A DNA stretch of 64,000 bases from an uncultured Clostridia bacterium (lineage in GTDB: Bacteria > Bacillota > Clostridia > Christensenellales > UBA1242): the NCBI GenBank assembly GCA_934746715.1, contig CAKVFI010000002.1, positions 124,001 to 188,000 on the forward strand, written 5' to 3'. Shown piece by piece: positions 57,307 to 64,000 of the stretch. Both the position numbers and the translations under genes were made by a program. How positions within the stretch are numbered: position 1 is the stretch's first letter; each line of letters starts with the position of its first letter. The notes under the pieces were generated by a model. The model was given only the letters and a program-made list of their open reading frames with translations, was not told the origin of the DNA and made no database searches.

Positions 57307-57319
57307 ATGTTAAATATAT

Positions 57320-57358
57320 ACCGATTGGTAATTTGATAATTAATTATTACCATTTGGT
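57320..57358. promoter_or_regulatory. Operator-like inverted repeat before XRE gene
   Basis: ACCGATTGGTAA (57320-57331) and TTACCATTTGGT (57347-57358) are inverted copies matching at 10 of 12 positions, with centres 27 bp apart. The position 24 nt before the XRE start suggests autoregulation. No clear promoter hexamers could be assigned. Confidence 0.55.
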
Positions 57359-57381
57359 TTAACCTTTTTGTAGGTGGAATT

Positions 57382-57588
57382 ATGAATAACAAATTTGCTG
57401 AAAGGTTAAAAGAGTTGAGAGAAGACATGGGTATTTCACAAGCAGAATTGGCAGAAAAAACTGGTTTTAGTGCACCATGTATTAATAGGTGGGAAAAGAA
57501 TATTAGAATTCCTAATATTGAAAGTCTGTTTGTGCTTTGTCTTTTCTTTAAAGTTTCTGCTGATTATTTGATTGGGCTTGAAAACTAA
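57382..57588 (+). CDS. XRE-family helix-turn-helix regulator (68 aa)
   Basis: A stand-alone Cro/CI-type DNA-binding domain: FAERLKELREDMGISQAELAEKTG, then SAPCINRWEKNIRIPNIESL, ending in the SADYLIGLE tail usual for this group. AGGTGG lies before the ATG. The stop overlaps the comFC start (TAATG), so the regulator and ComFC are translationally coupled. Target sites are probably the inverted repeat upstream. Confidence 0.92.
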   Translation: MNNKFAERLKELREDMGISQAELAEKTGFSAPCINRWEKNIRIPNIESLFVLCLFFKVSADYLIGLEN

Positions 57589-58331
57589 TGAAGAAAAATA
57601 GGCGTTCATTTAAAGAGTGGTTGCTTGATGTTTTGTTTCCTAGGCATATCAAGTGCATTTTTTGTGGCGGCGAATTGAATGAAAATGCAGATAAAGAAAC
57701 CTGCGAAACTTGTGCGGACAAATTGCCTTACATAACCAATGCATGCCCAAAGTGTGGCAACAAAATGGCAGAAGGTGAAGTTGGCGTTTGCTTTGAGTGC
57801 AAAACCAACAATTTTGAGTTTGAACAGGCAGTTGCTGTGTTTGAATATACTGGCATGATTGTTAAAGCTGTGCATGATTTTAAATATCAAGGCAACAAAC
57901 CAATTTTTGAACCGCTTGGGCAATATATGTGTGAAACTTTGGCAGGTTGGGGCATTGAACCTGACATTATTACTTTTGTACCCATAACAAAGAAAAAGCA
58001 AAAAGAGCGTGGTTTTAACCAAGCGGAATTGTTGGCGCGTTACATCGCAAAAGATTTTGACATTCCTTGTGCTCAAGTTGTGGAAAAAGTTAAAGAAACC
58101 GAAGTGCAAGCAAGTTTAAATTTCCGTCAAAGGCAAGAAAACATCAAAGATTGTTTTGAAGTTAAAAAAGACTATCGCAAATTGGTTAAAGGCTTGAACA
58201 TTCTTTTGATTGATGATATTTTTACAACTGGCGCAACAAGCAACGAAGTTAGCAGAATTTTAAAGTTGAGTGGAGCGGAAAAAGTTTTTGTTTTAACTTT
58301 GGCACACACTTTAAAACAAAAGGATTATTAA
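57588..58331 (+). CDS. comFC: ComF-family phosphoribosyltransferase-like protein
   Basis: 247 residues. N-terminal zinc-type cysteine pairs (CIFCGG, CETCADK, CPKCGNK, CFECK) are followed by a phosphoribosyltransferase fold with KKKQKERGFNQAELLAR and the PRPP-loop motif ILLIDDIFTTGATSNEV (about 205-221). ComFC is needed for DNA uptake in naturally competent Bacillus and Gram-negative relatives, but is widespread and may act in DNA metabolism generally. No other competence gene is in the window. Coupling to an XRE regulator is unusual. Confidence 0.93.
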   Translation: MKKNRRSFKEWLLDVLFPRHIKCIFCGGELNENADKETCETCADKLPYITNACPKCGNKMAEGEVGVCFECKTNNFEFEQAVAVFEYTGMIVKAVHDFKYQGNKPIFEPLGQYMCETLAGWGIEPDIITFVPITKKKQKERGFNQAELLARYIAKDFDIPCAQVVEKVKETEVQASLNFRQRQENIKDCFEVKKDYRKLVKGLNILLIDDIFTTGATSNEVSRILKLSGAEKVFVLTLAHTLKQKDY

Positions 58332-58358
58332 AAATCTCGCAAGGAAAGCGAGATTTTT
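58332..58358. terminator. Terminator between comFC and recD2
   Basis: AAATCTCGC (58332-58340) pairs with GCGAGATTT (58348-58356), followed by T. It lies between convergent genes and can act on both. Confidence 0.85.
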
Positions 58359-58362
58359 TGTT

Positions 58363-60576
58363 TTAAACATCTTTAAACTCCTCCACAACAAAATCTTTTA
58401 ACAGAGTAAAGCGTTTTGCAGTGTAGTTGTTGTGAATCATTCTTGCCAATATTTGTTTGCTGCCAACAAGCACAACCGTCTTTTTTGCACGAGTGATTGC
58501 AGTATAAAGCAAATTTCTTGTTACAATGATTGGTGCGCCCGGCACAAGTGGAATAACAACACAATCAAATTCACTGCCTTGGCTTTTGTGGATTGTTATT
58601 GCATATGCAAGCGTAATTTGATAAAGGTCAGTTTGAGCGTATCTGCAAATTTTGCCGTCATCAAAGCGAATTGTAACTTCGTGAGTGTCTGGTTCTATGC
58701 GAGTGATGTAACCAATGTCGCCATTAAACACGCCTGTTCCTTGTTGAATTGTGCCATTTTGCTCATATTTTGTGTATTCCATTTCATAGTTGTTTTGAGT
58801 TTGCATAACTTTGTCGTTAACATGAAATTTTGAAAAGTCAGTTGCAAGTTCAACACCAGAAAAATGTGGATTGATTGTCATTTGCAAGCGTTTGTTTAAA
58901 TTGTCTATGCCGCAAGGCCCCGCTTTCATTGGTGCAAGCACTTGAATGTTTGCAGGTTTGTAGCCAAAATAATTTGGCAAGCGTTTTGTAACCAAATCAA
59001 CAATTGTTTCACTGTTTTTAACCAAATCGTTGCCGTTTTCGTAAAAGAAATCTTTGCTGGTGTTGTCAATAACTGGCATTTTTCCACTGTTAATTAAGTG
59101 GGCGTTTGTGATAATCAAACTGTCATTGCCTTGGCGATAAATGTTTACAAGTTGAGTGGTGTGAATTTTGTGGCTTTCAATAAGGTCACGCAAGACATTG
59201 CCCGCACCAACACTTGGCAATTGATCCTTATCACCAACCAAAATTAAACGGGCTGTGGATTTAAGCGCTTTTGTTAAATGATAAAGCAATCCAACATCAA
59301 CCATACTAACTTCGTCAATTATCACAACATCGGCGTCAAGTGGGTTGTTTTCGTTGCGGTGGAAAATGCCGTCGCCGTCCGCTGGGTTCATTTCCAATGC
59401 GCGATGAATGGTTTTTGCTTCCATTCCGCTTGTTTCGGTTAGCCTTTTTGACGCTCTGCCAGTTGGGGCGCACAATAGCACTTTTTTGTGTTGTTGCTTT
59501 AACATCTCCAAAATGCAGCGCACGATTGTTGTTTTACCAGTGCCGGGGCCGCCAGTGATAATGCTAACACCTTGGTTTAAACTTGCCATAACTGCGTCGG
59601 TTTGTTCGCCATTAAGTTGAATTTTGTGTATGCGTTGATACAAATTAATGTTATCAATAAAATTAAATTTTTCATCAAATTGGTTCATGGAAAGTTTAAC
59701 AAGCTTGCGGGCAATGTACTTTTCTTGATAGTAAAATTTTGTAAGCACGCAGATATCTTCGCCATGATAGTTAAAGTTTTTAACCATGCCCTCAATTTGC
59801 AAATAGTCAATGCATTTTTCAATCAAACTTGTTTCCGCGTCTGTAAACGCCAAAATTTCAATGCAACTTTGCACCAAAACAGATTTTGGCAAGTAGGTGT
59901 GTCCTTCGCGCTCGCTGGCAGTTTTTAAGGTGTACACAAGCCCTGCCTTTATGCGGTTTTCACCATACAAATCAATGCCCAGTTTAATTGCAATTTTATC
60001 TGCTGTTGTAAAACCAATGCCTTCAACATCTTCAACCAATTGATATGGGTTTGATTTTACAACTTCAATGGTTTTTTCCTTGTAAATATTGTAAATTTTT
60101 ATTGCCATGTTGGTTGTTATTTGGTTTGTTTGCAAAAACATAACAACATTTTGCATTTCCTTCATTTCGTTATAAGCGTTGGAAATTTCCACTGCCTTTT
60201 GTTTTGATATGCCTTTAATTTTGCTTAATTTTACAGGATTGAACTCCATAACTGCCAAAGTGTCAAGCCCAAACTCCTCCACAATTCGTTTTGCGGTAAC
60301 TGGCCCAACGCCATAAATCAAGCCACTTGCCAAATATTTTTCAATGGCTGGCAGGGTGGTTGGTTCAACAACTTTGCCATCGGTTACTTGAAATTGCTCC
60401 CCAAACTTTTTGTTTACCACAAAATTGCCTTCCAACTCCAATGTTTGCCCTTCATAAACTTCTGGCAAAGAGCCTACAACTGTCAACTTCTTTTTGTTGT
60501 ATGAAAGATTTATAACGGAGTATCCGTTTTCCACGTTTCTAAAAACAGTGTTTTCCACATTGCCAACAATTTTCAT
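58363..60576 (-). CDS. recD2: RecD2-type SF1B DNA helicase
   Basis: 737 residues. The N-terminal region has OB-like and helix-hairpin-helix elements (GLIYGVGPVTAKRIV, then KLSKIKGISKQKAVEI and VEDVEGIGFTTADKI) typical of RecD2 and absent from E. coli RecD. The helicase core has Walker A GGPGTGKT at 342-349, Walker B VVIIDEVSMVD, GDKDQLPSVGAG, and the C-terminal ITIHKSQGSEFD and YTAITRAKK. RecD2 is a 5'-3' helicase without RecBC, involved in mismatch and replication-fork repair in Bacillus. The ATG at 60576 is chosen over the longer frame because a promoter with TTGCGA/TATTAT places its -10 just 6 nt before it; the alternative N-terminus would lie upstream of that promoter. Confidence 0.94.
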   Translation of the reverse strand: MKIVGNVENTVFRNVENGYSVINLSYNKKKLTVVGSLPEVYEGQTLELEGNFVVNKKFGEQFQVTDGKVVEPTTLPAIEKYLASGLIYGVGPVTAKRIVEEFGLDTLAVMEFNPVKLSKIKGISKQKAVEISNAYNEMKEMQNVVMFLQTNQITTNMAIKIYNIYKEKTIEVVKSNPYQLVEDVEGIGFTTADKIAIKLGIDLYGENRIKAGLVYTLKTASEREGHTYLPKSVLVQSCIEILAFTDAETSLIEKCIDYLQIEGMVKNFNYHGEDICVLTKFYYQEKYIARKLVKLSMNQFDEKFNFIDNINLYQRIHKIQLNGEQTDAVMASLNQGVSIITGGPGTGKTTIVRCILEMLKQQHKKVLLCAPTGRASKRLTETSGMEAKTIHRALEMNPADGDGIFHRNENNPLDADVVIIDEVSMVDVGLLYHLTKALKSTARLILVGDKDQLPSVGAGNVLRDLIESHKIHTTQLVNIYRQGNDSLIITNAHLINSGKMPVIDNTSKDFFYENGNDLVKNSETIVDLVTKRLPNYFGYKPANIQVLAPMKAGPCGIDNLNKRLQMTINPHFSGVELATDFSKFHVNDKVMQTQNNYEMEYTKYEQNGTIQQGTGVFNGDIGYITRIEPDTHEVTIRFDDGKICRYAQTDLYQITLAYAITIHKSQGSEFDCVVIPLVPGAPIIVTRNLLYTAITRAKKTVVLVGSKQILARMIHNNYTAKRFTLLKDFVVEEFKDV

Positions 60577-60582
60577 AACACT

Positions 60583-60611
60583 ATAATACATAATTTTAAT
60601 TTTTTTCGCAA
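60583..60611 (-). promoter_or_regulatory. Leaderless promoter of recD2
   Basis: Minus strand: TTGCGA (60606-60611), 17 bp spacer, TATTAT (60583-60588), 6 nt to the ATG. No Shine-Dalgarno site. Confidence 0.6.
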
Positions 60612-60629
60612 GCAACATGCCAGTTTTGT

Positions 60630-60658
60630 TTTACAATCTTTGTTGATATTGTTAAAAT
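60630..60658 (+). promoter_or_regulatory. Predicted promoter of mscL
   Basis: TTTACA (60630-60635), 17 bp spacer, TAAAAT (60653-60658). AAAGGAAA precedes the ATG at 60691, so this gene, unlike its divergent neighbour recD2, has a normal leader. Confidence 0.6.
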
Positions 60659-60690
60659 ATAAAAGAAAATTATTTAGCAAAGGAAATAAT

Positions 60691-61308
60691 ATGAAAAAGT
60701 TTTTTAAAGAATTTAAAGAGTTTATTTCAAAAGGCAATGTGTTTGACATGGCTGTGGGCTTAATTATTGCAACAGCATTCAACAAAATTGTTTCAAGTTT
60801 GGTTAATGATATCATCATGCCGCTCATCACATGGGGCACTGGTGCTGCAAGTTTGGCAGATTTAAGCATTGTGTTGAGGCGTGATGCTGCTGGTGTGCCA
60901 ACGCTTACTTGGGCTTACGGCAACTTTATTCAAACAATTATTGATTTCTTTATCATTGCGTTAAGTGTGTTTGTTATGGTTAAAATTGTCAATGCTTCAC
61001 GCAAGAAGTTCAAGGAAATGGAAGAACTTATTGTGCATGAATCAAAAAAAGAAGTTCGTGCGGAACGCAAAGCTGTAAAGTTACAAGCAAAACAAGAAAA
61101 TCGACCATATAAAGAAGTGTGGGCAGAACATTTGGAAGAAAAAGCAAAACAACAGGCAGAACTTAAAGCAAAACTTGAAAAAGAAAAGGCAGAAAAGGAA
61201 GCAGAAGAACGCCGCAACAACCCAACCGAACAAGAATTGCTTAAACAAATACGCGATTTGCTTGCCAGCCAAAGCGCAAAAACAAAAAAGCAAAAAGCAG
61301 ACAAATAA
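60691..61308 (+). CDS. mscL: Large-conductance mechanosensitive channel with extended tail
   Basis: 205 residues. MscL releases solutes on hypo-osmotic shock as a homopentamer. The conserved start FKEFISKGNVFDMAVGLIIATAFNKIV is present, then the first membrane helix, a periplasmic loop, and the second helix (FIQTIIDFFIIALSVFVMVK, about 86-105). The usual channel ends at about 130-150; here a hydrophilic, Lys/Glu-rich helical tail of about 70 extra residues follows (KAKLEKEKAEKEAEERR) before the final helix EQELLKQIRDLLASQ. The last helix resembles the normal C-terminal bundle, so the extra part is an insertion between channel and bundle. The ATG at 60691 fits both the ribosome site and MscL homology. 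Confidence 0.94.
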   Translation: MKKFFKEFKEFISKGNVFDMAVGLIIATAFNKIVSSLVNDIIMPLITWGTGAASLADLSIVLRRDAAGVPTLTWAYGNFIQTIIDFFIIALSVFVMVKIVNASRKKFKEMEELIVHESKKEVRAERKAVKLQAKQENRPYKEVWAEHLEEKAKQQAELKAKLEKEKAEKEAEERRNNPTEQELLKQIRDLLASQSAKTKKQKADK

Positions 61309-61316
61309 ATATAAGC

Positions 61317-61372
61317 AAAAAATGTCAATCATTGTTGTTTGGCATTTTTTTATGCCTTAAATCAATTAAGGC
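61317..61372 (+). terminator. Two hairpins after mscL
   Basis: AAAAATGTCA/TGGCATTTTT (61317-61349, one wobble) with T-run is a good terminator. A second hairpin GCCTTAA/TTAAGGC (61354-61372) follows with a weaker T-rich tail. The rest of the gap to 61554 is AT-rich without an ORF. Confidence 0.75.
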
Positions 61373-61554
61373 TTGATTTTGATTTTTGCTGTGCAGTTGT
61401 GCAAATGATGTGGAAAAATTGATTGATAATTATTTGGTTGAAGGGTAAAATATTTTGAAAAAAGTTTAAAAAATTTAAAAATTTGCAAAAAATAGCACAT
61501 TTTTATGATTTTTGTTGAAAAAACATGCTGAAATAAAAAATTTTATTTGGGGTA

Positions 61555-61582
61555 TTGACAAAATGTGGATTTGCGGTATAAT
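61555..61582 (+). promoter_or_regulatory. Promoter of the third GLUG protein
   Basis: TTGACA (61555-61560), 16 bp spacer, TATAAT (61577-61582), both hexamers perfect. AAGGTGG (61603-61609) is the ribosome binding site. Confidence 0.82.
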
Positions 61583-61612
61583 ATCACCGAAAAATCATTT
61601 CAAGGTGGGAAT

Positions 61613-64000
61613 ATGAAAAAGTTTTTAGTGTTTTTAATTTCAATCGTAGTTGTGGTAAGTTTTGGTTTGGTTACTTACTACTTTTTGCGTAATGATGAAG
61701 TTATCAACTTCAAAACAACTGAAATTTACTGCAATGTTGGGGATATTGTAACAATTAACGATTTGGGCAAAACCGTTAAAAAACAATCCAACAAAACAAA
61801 ATATAATTACAACGCCGCTGGGGACGATGTTGTTTCTGCTATCAAATATAACGATGGCAAAGGCTACTATGTTGCTCAAAAGGGCGGTGATTATGAAGTT
61901 GTTATCTCAACAACCAACAAAAAGTTTAAAGAGTTTAAATTCACCGTTCATATTGGTGATGGTAGTGAATCAAATCCATATTTTGTTAAAGATGAACAAT
62001 CTTTAAATAAAATTGGCAATGTATATTCTTTAAGTTCAAATTATGTACTCACAGCAGATGTTTTGCTTTCAAACGATTTTAAACCAATCGGTTATGATGC
62101 TGAAACATCTTCATGGTTAGGCTTTTCTGGTGTGTTTAATGGCAACAATCACACAATCACTGGTTCAACATACAATTTTGAAACAGAAAATGCAGGTTTG
62201 TTCTATTCACTTAATGGCGCATCAATCAAAAACTTAACATTAAAATCATTCAAAATTTCTGGTGACTATTCAACAGTTGGCGTGCTTGCAGGCAGTGCAA
62301 ACAATAGTGCTGTAAGCAATGTGGCTGTTGACAATTCTACAATCACAAACACTCAAGTTAATGGTATTGCTGGTGGTTTGATTGGCACAGTTGTTGGCAA
62401 CGCATCATCAATCACAACATGTTCAGTTAATAACATCGAATTGCTTTCTCCAGACACTGTTTCAGCAACAGTTACATTTGGTGGTTTTGTTGGAAAACTT
62501 AATCAAGGTTCAATCCGTGGTTGTTTGTCGACTGGTAACATCAATGTTGCAAACGACGCAAGCAAAGTTGCTGGCTTTGTTGGAGAAATGGTTATCTCTT
62601 CAAGTTACGGCACAATTCAACAATCATATTCAGTTGTAAGTTGTGAAATGGTTAATTATGCGGGCTTTGTTCACACAATTTCTTCAACTGGCGATTTAAC
62701 TGGTGTTAATTATTTAAAATACCTTATTGGTAACTATGCAGTTGTTGGTGCTCATGATGCTGTTAAAGAAAAACCTGCAATCATAACAACTTTATACGAT
62801 GAAACAAAAGGTGTTTATGGCATTAAAACATACAACGAAGCTGTTGACATGAAAACAGCAAGTTCATATGTTTACTATGCTATTGAAGGTCAAAAAGAAA
62901 TGTGGGATAGTTTTATTTGGAAAATTATTCCTGGCAACTTGCCTACATTATATACAACAAACTTAACTCCATCAGCAGTTAGCAGTGAATATTTCCTTAT
63001 GGATAACGACAAACATTTTGGTATAGACACAAATTCATTTATTGATTTTGTTAACACATGCAGAACAACAGATGGAAAAATTAAAGATAAATATTTTGTT
63101 TTGAATTCAGATATTGATTTGGCAGAAATTGATTGGAAAGCAATTGATGTTGAAAACTCAATTATTGATGGTAAAGGTCACAAAATTTCTAACCTTAAAT
63201 TAAAAAATGTTAACAATGGCAGTTTGTCATTCTTTGGCACAGTAAACAACAGTACAATCAAAAACATTGTGTTTGAAAATGTGTCATTTGAAGCTGATGC
63301 AGAAAACGCTTCAGTTGTTGCAAATGTTGTTAAAGCAACTGACTCTTCAACAGGCGCAAGCAACATCGAAGGTATCGAAATCAGTTTCAACAATGAAATT
63401 GCAAAACAATTCACAAACTTTGCTTCAATTGCAAATCAAGTTGTTGATGGTTCAGCAATTAAAAATTGCACAATCTCTAACCTTACAATAAATGCAGACA
63501 CAAAAATCAACAATGTTGCTTCAGTTGTTAACACAATTGGCAAAGATTCACGCGTTGTTAAAGCAAATATAAATGCAAGCCTTAAAGCGCAATCAAGTGT
63601 TGCGGGCGTTGCAAACACAAACAATGGTTCAGTTTTGGACACAACTGCAAACATTTCAATCAATCATACAAATGAAAATTCAATAGCAACAATCGCTGGT
63701 TTGGTTGGTGTGAACAAGGGTGAAATTTCAAAAGCAAACTTAACTTTGAGTGTTAATGTTGAAAAATCTGCAGACAACACAAAAGTTGCTGGTGTAACAA
63801 CTGTTAACTCTGGCAATGTTTCAGATGTTGCATTATTGGGCAGTGGTATTTCTGCTTCAAACAACAGTTCAGAATATTTGTATATTGCAGGTTTTGCTTG
63901 CGAAAACAATGGCAAAATTTCCTCTTCAAAATGTGAAGTTGAAAAACTTGGCACATACAATGCAGACAAACGTCATTACGTGGCAGGTATTGCTGTTGAA
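61613..64000 (+). CDS. GLUG-repeat surface protein, 3'-truncated by window edge
   Basis: The frame is open for 796 codons to the last base. The N-terminus MKKFLVFLISIVVVVSFGLV plus TYYF is a hydrophobic signal-anchor or Sec signal without a lipobox cysteine, unlike the other two giants. About residue 114 is GDGSESNPYFVKDEQSL, the same entry motif that begins the GLUG region of the 3003-residue protein. GLUG-type repeats follow (IAGGLIGTVVGN, FGGFVGKLNQ, VAGFVGEMVI, IAGLVGVNKG). A second block begins near DIDLAEIDWKAI (about residue 503). The protein is extracellular and probably elongated. Total length, C-terminal anchor and any partners lie outside the window. Confidence 0.88.
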   Translation, partial: MKKFLVFLISIVVVVSFGLVTYYFLRNDEVINFKTTEIYCNVGDIVTINDLGKTVKKQSNKTKYNYNAAGDDVVSAIKYNDGKGYYVAQKGGDYEVVISTTNKKFKEFKFTVHIGDGSESNPYFVKDEQSLNKIGNVYSLSSNYVLTADVLLSNDFKPIGYDAETSSWLGFSGVFNGNNHTITGSTYNFETENAGLFYSLNGASIKNLTLKSFKISGDYSTVGVLAGSANNSAVSNVAVDNSTITNTQVNGIAGGLIGTVVGNASSITTCSVNNIELLSPDTVSATVTFGGFVGKLNQGSIRGCLSTGNINVANDASKVAGFVGEMVISSSYGTIQQSYSVVSCEMVNYAGFVHTISSTGDLTGVNYLKYLIGNYAVVGAHDAVKEKPAIITTLYDETKGVYGIKTYNEAVDMKTASSYVYYAIEGQKEMWDSFIWKIIPGNLPTLYTTNLTPSAVSSEYFLMDNDKHFGIDTNSFIDFVNTCRTTDGKIKDKYFVLNSDIDLAEIDWKAIDVENSIIDGKGHKISNLKLKNVNNGSLSFFGTVNNSTIKNIVFENVSFEADAENASVVANVVKATDSSTGASNIEGIEISFNNEIAKQFTNFASIANQVVDGSAIKNCTISNLTINADTKINNVASVVNTIGKDSRVVKANINASLKAQSSVAGVANTNNGSVLDTTANISINHTNENSIATIAGLVGVNKGEISKANLTLSVNVEKSADNTKVAGVTTVNSGNVSDVALLGSGISASNNSSEYLYIAGFACENNGKISSSKCEVEKLGTYNADKRHYVAGIAVE

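Larger units (their letters stand above)
57113..57314 (+). repeat. Tandem copy of rplL tail and terminator
   Basis: About 61 nt spanning the last codons of rplL, the stop and the terminator (57113-57173) recur at 57253-57314 with only a few changes. The second copy even keeps an in-register CTTAAATAA remnant, so it is the trace of a segmental duplication. Confidence 0.8.

Noticed and set aside
1..63999. Alternative genetic code (TGA as Trp)
   Set aside because: Genes end mainly in TAA, Trp is encoded by TGG, and full-length proteins read correctly with the standard code without TGA inside them.
1..64000. CRISPR array or mobile element
   Set aside because: Repetition in the large genes is protein-level GLUG and Fn3-like repetition with divergent DNA, not direct repeats with spacers. 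No transposase, integrase or terminal inverted repeats were seen.

Overview
The window reads as chromosomal DNA from a low-GC, endospore-forming member of the Bacillota, most likely an uncultured anaerobic Clostridia-type lineage. The evidence is SpoIIE and SpoIIID, a DnaB/DnaD-like plus DnaI-like primosome pair, ComFC, RecD2, a ribosomal L10 leader before rplJ-rplL, and a minimal two-gene SufC-SufB set. Intergenic DNA is very AT-rich, stop codons are nearly always TAA, and translation fits the standard code. I saw no tRNA, rRNA, CRISPR array, insertion sequence or phage gene.

Layout. 1-6.3 kb: cut-off HD-domain protein, LysR regulator, a small unknown gene, then spoIIE followed by tilS (an order also found in Bacillus). 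6.4-8.8 kb, minus strand: dnaB/dnaD-like and dnaI-like replication genes. Their divergent promoter region carries a mirror-symmetric cluster of four DnaA boxes. 9-14.2 kb: M1-type metallopeptidase lipoprotein and an asymmetric heterodimeric ABC exporter. 14.3-16.9 kb: glycosyltransferase with TPR tail, a degenerate macrodomain protein, and an unknown.

17.3-32.3 kb is the most distinctive region. It looks like one 15-kb operon: a 3003-residue lipoprotein (Ig/Fn3-like repeats, C-terminal GLUG repeats), a SipW-type Ser/His signal peptidase, three secreted beta-rich proteins with SipW-type signal peptides, and a single-pass membrane protein, closed by a terminator. The inference is a dedicated export and assembly locus for a surface layer or TasA-like fibre. 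32.4-35.5 kb: SufC-SufB, SpoIIID and a TtcA-like PP-loop protein. 35.8-55.8 kb: one gene for a 6642-residue GLUG lipoprotein whose C-terminal part contains an unexpected hydrophobic hairpin. 55.9-61.3 kb: L10 leader and attenuator, rplJ-rplL, an XRE regulator coupled to comFC, recD2, and mscL with a long charged tail. 61.6 kb to the right edge: a third GLUG-repeat protein, cut off by the window end.

Two patterns cross gene boundaries. Several genes (dnaB/dnaD-like, first ABC subunit, glycosyltransferase, macrodomain protein, recD2, perhaps spoIIE) have no Shine-Dalgarno site and a -10 box only 6-7 nt before the ATG, which predicts leaderless mRNAs. Three very large GLUG proteins with different N-terminal anchors take up about half the window, so this cell invests heavily in its surface. 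All functional statements come from reading motifs; no searches were run.
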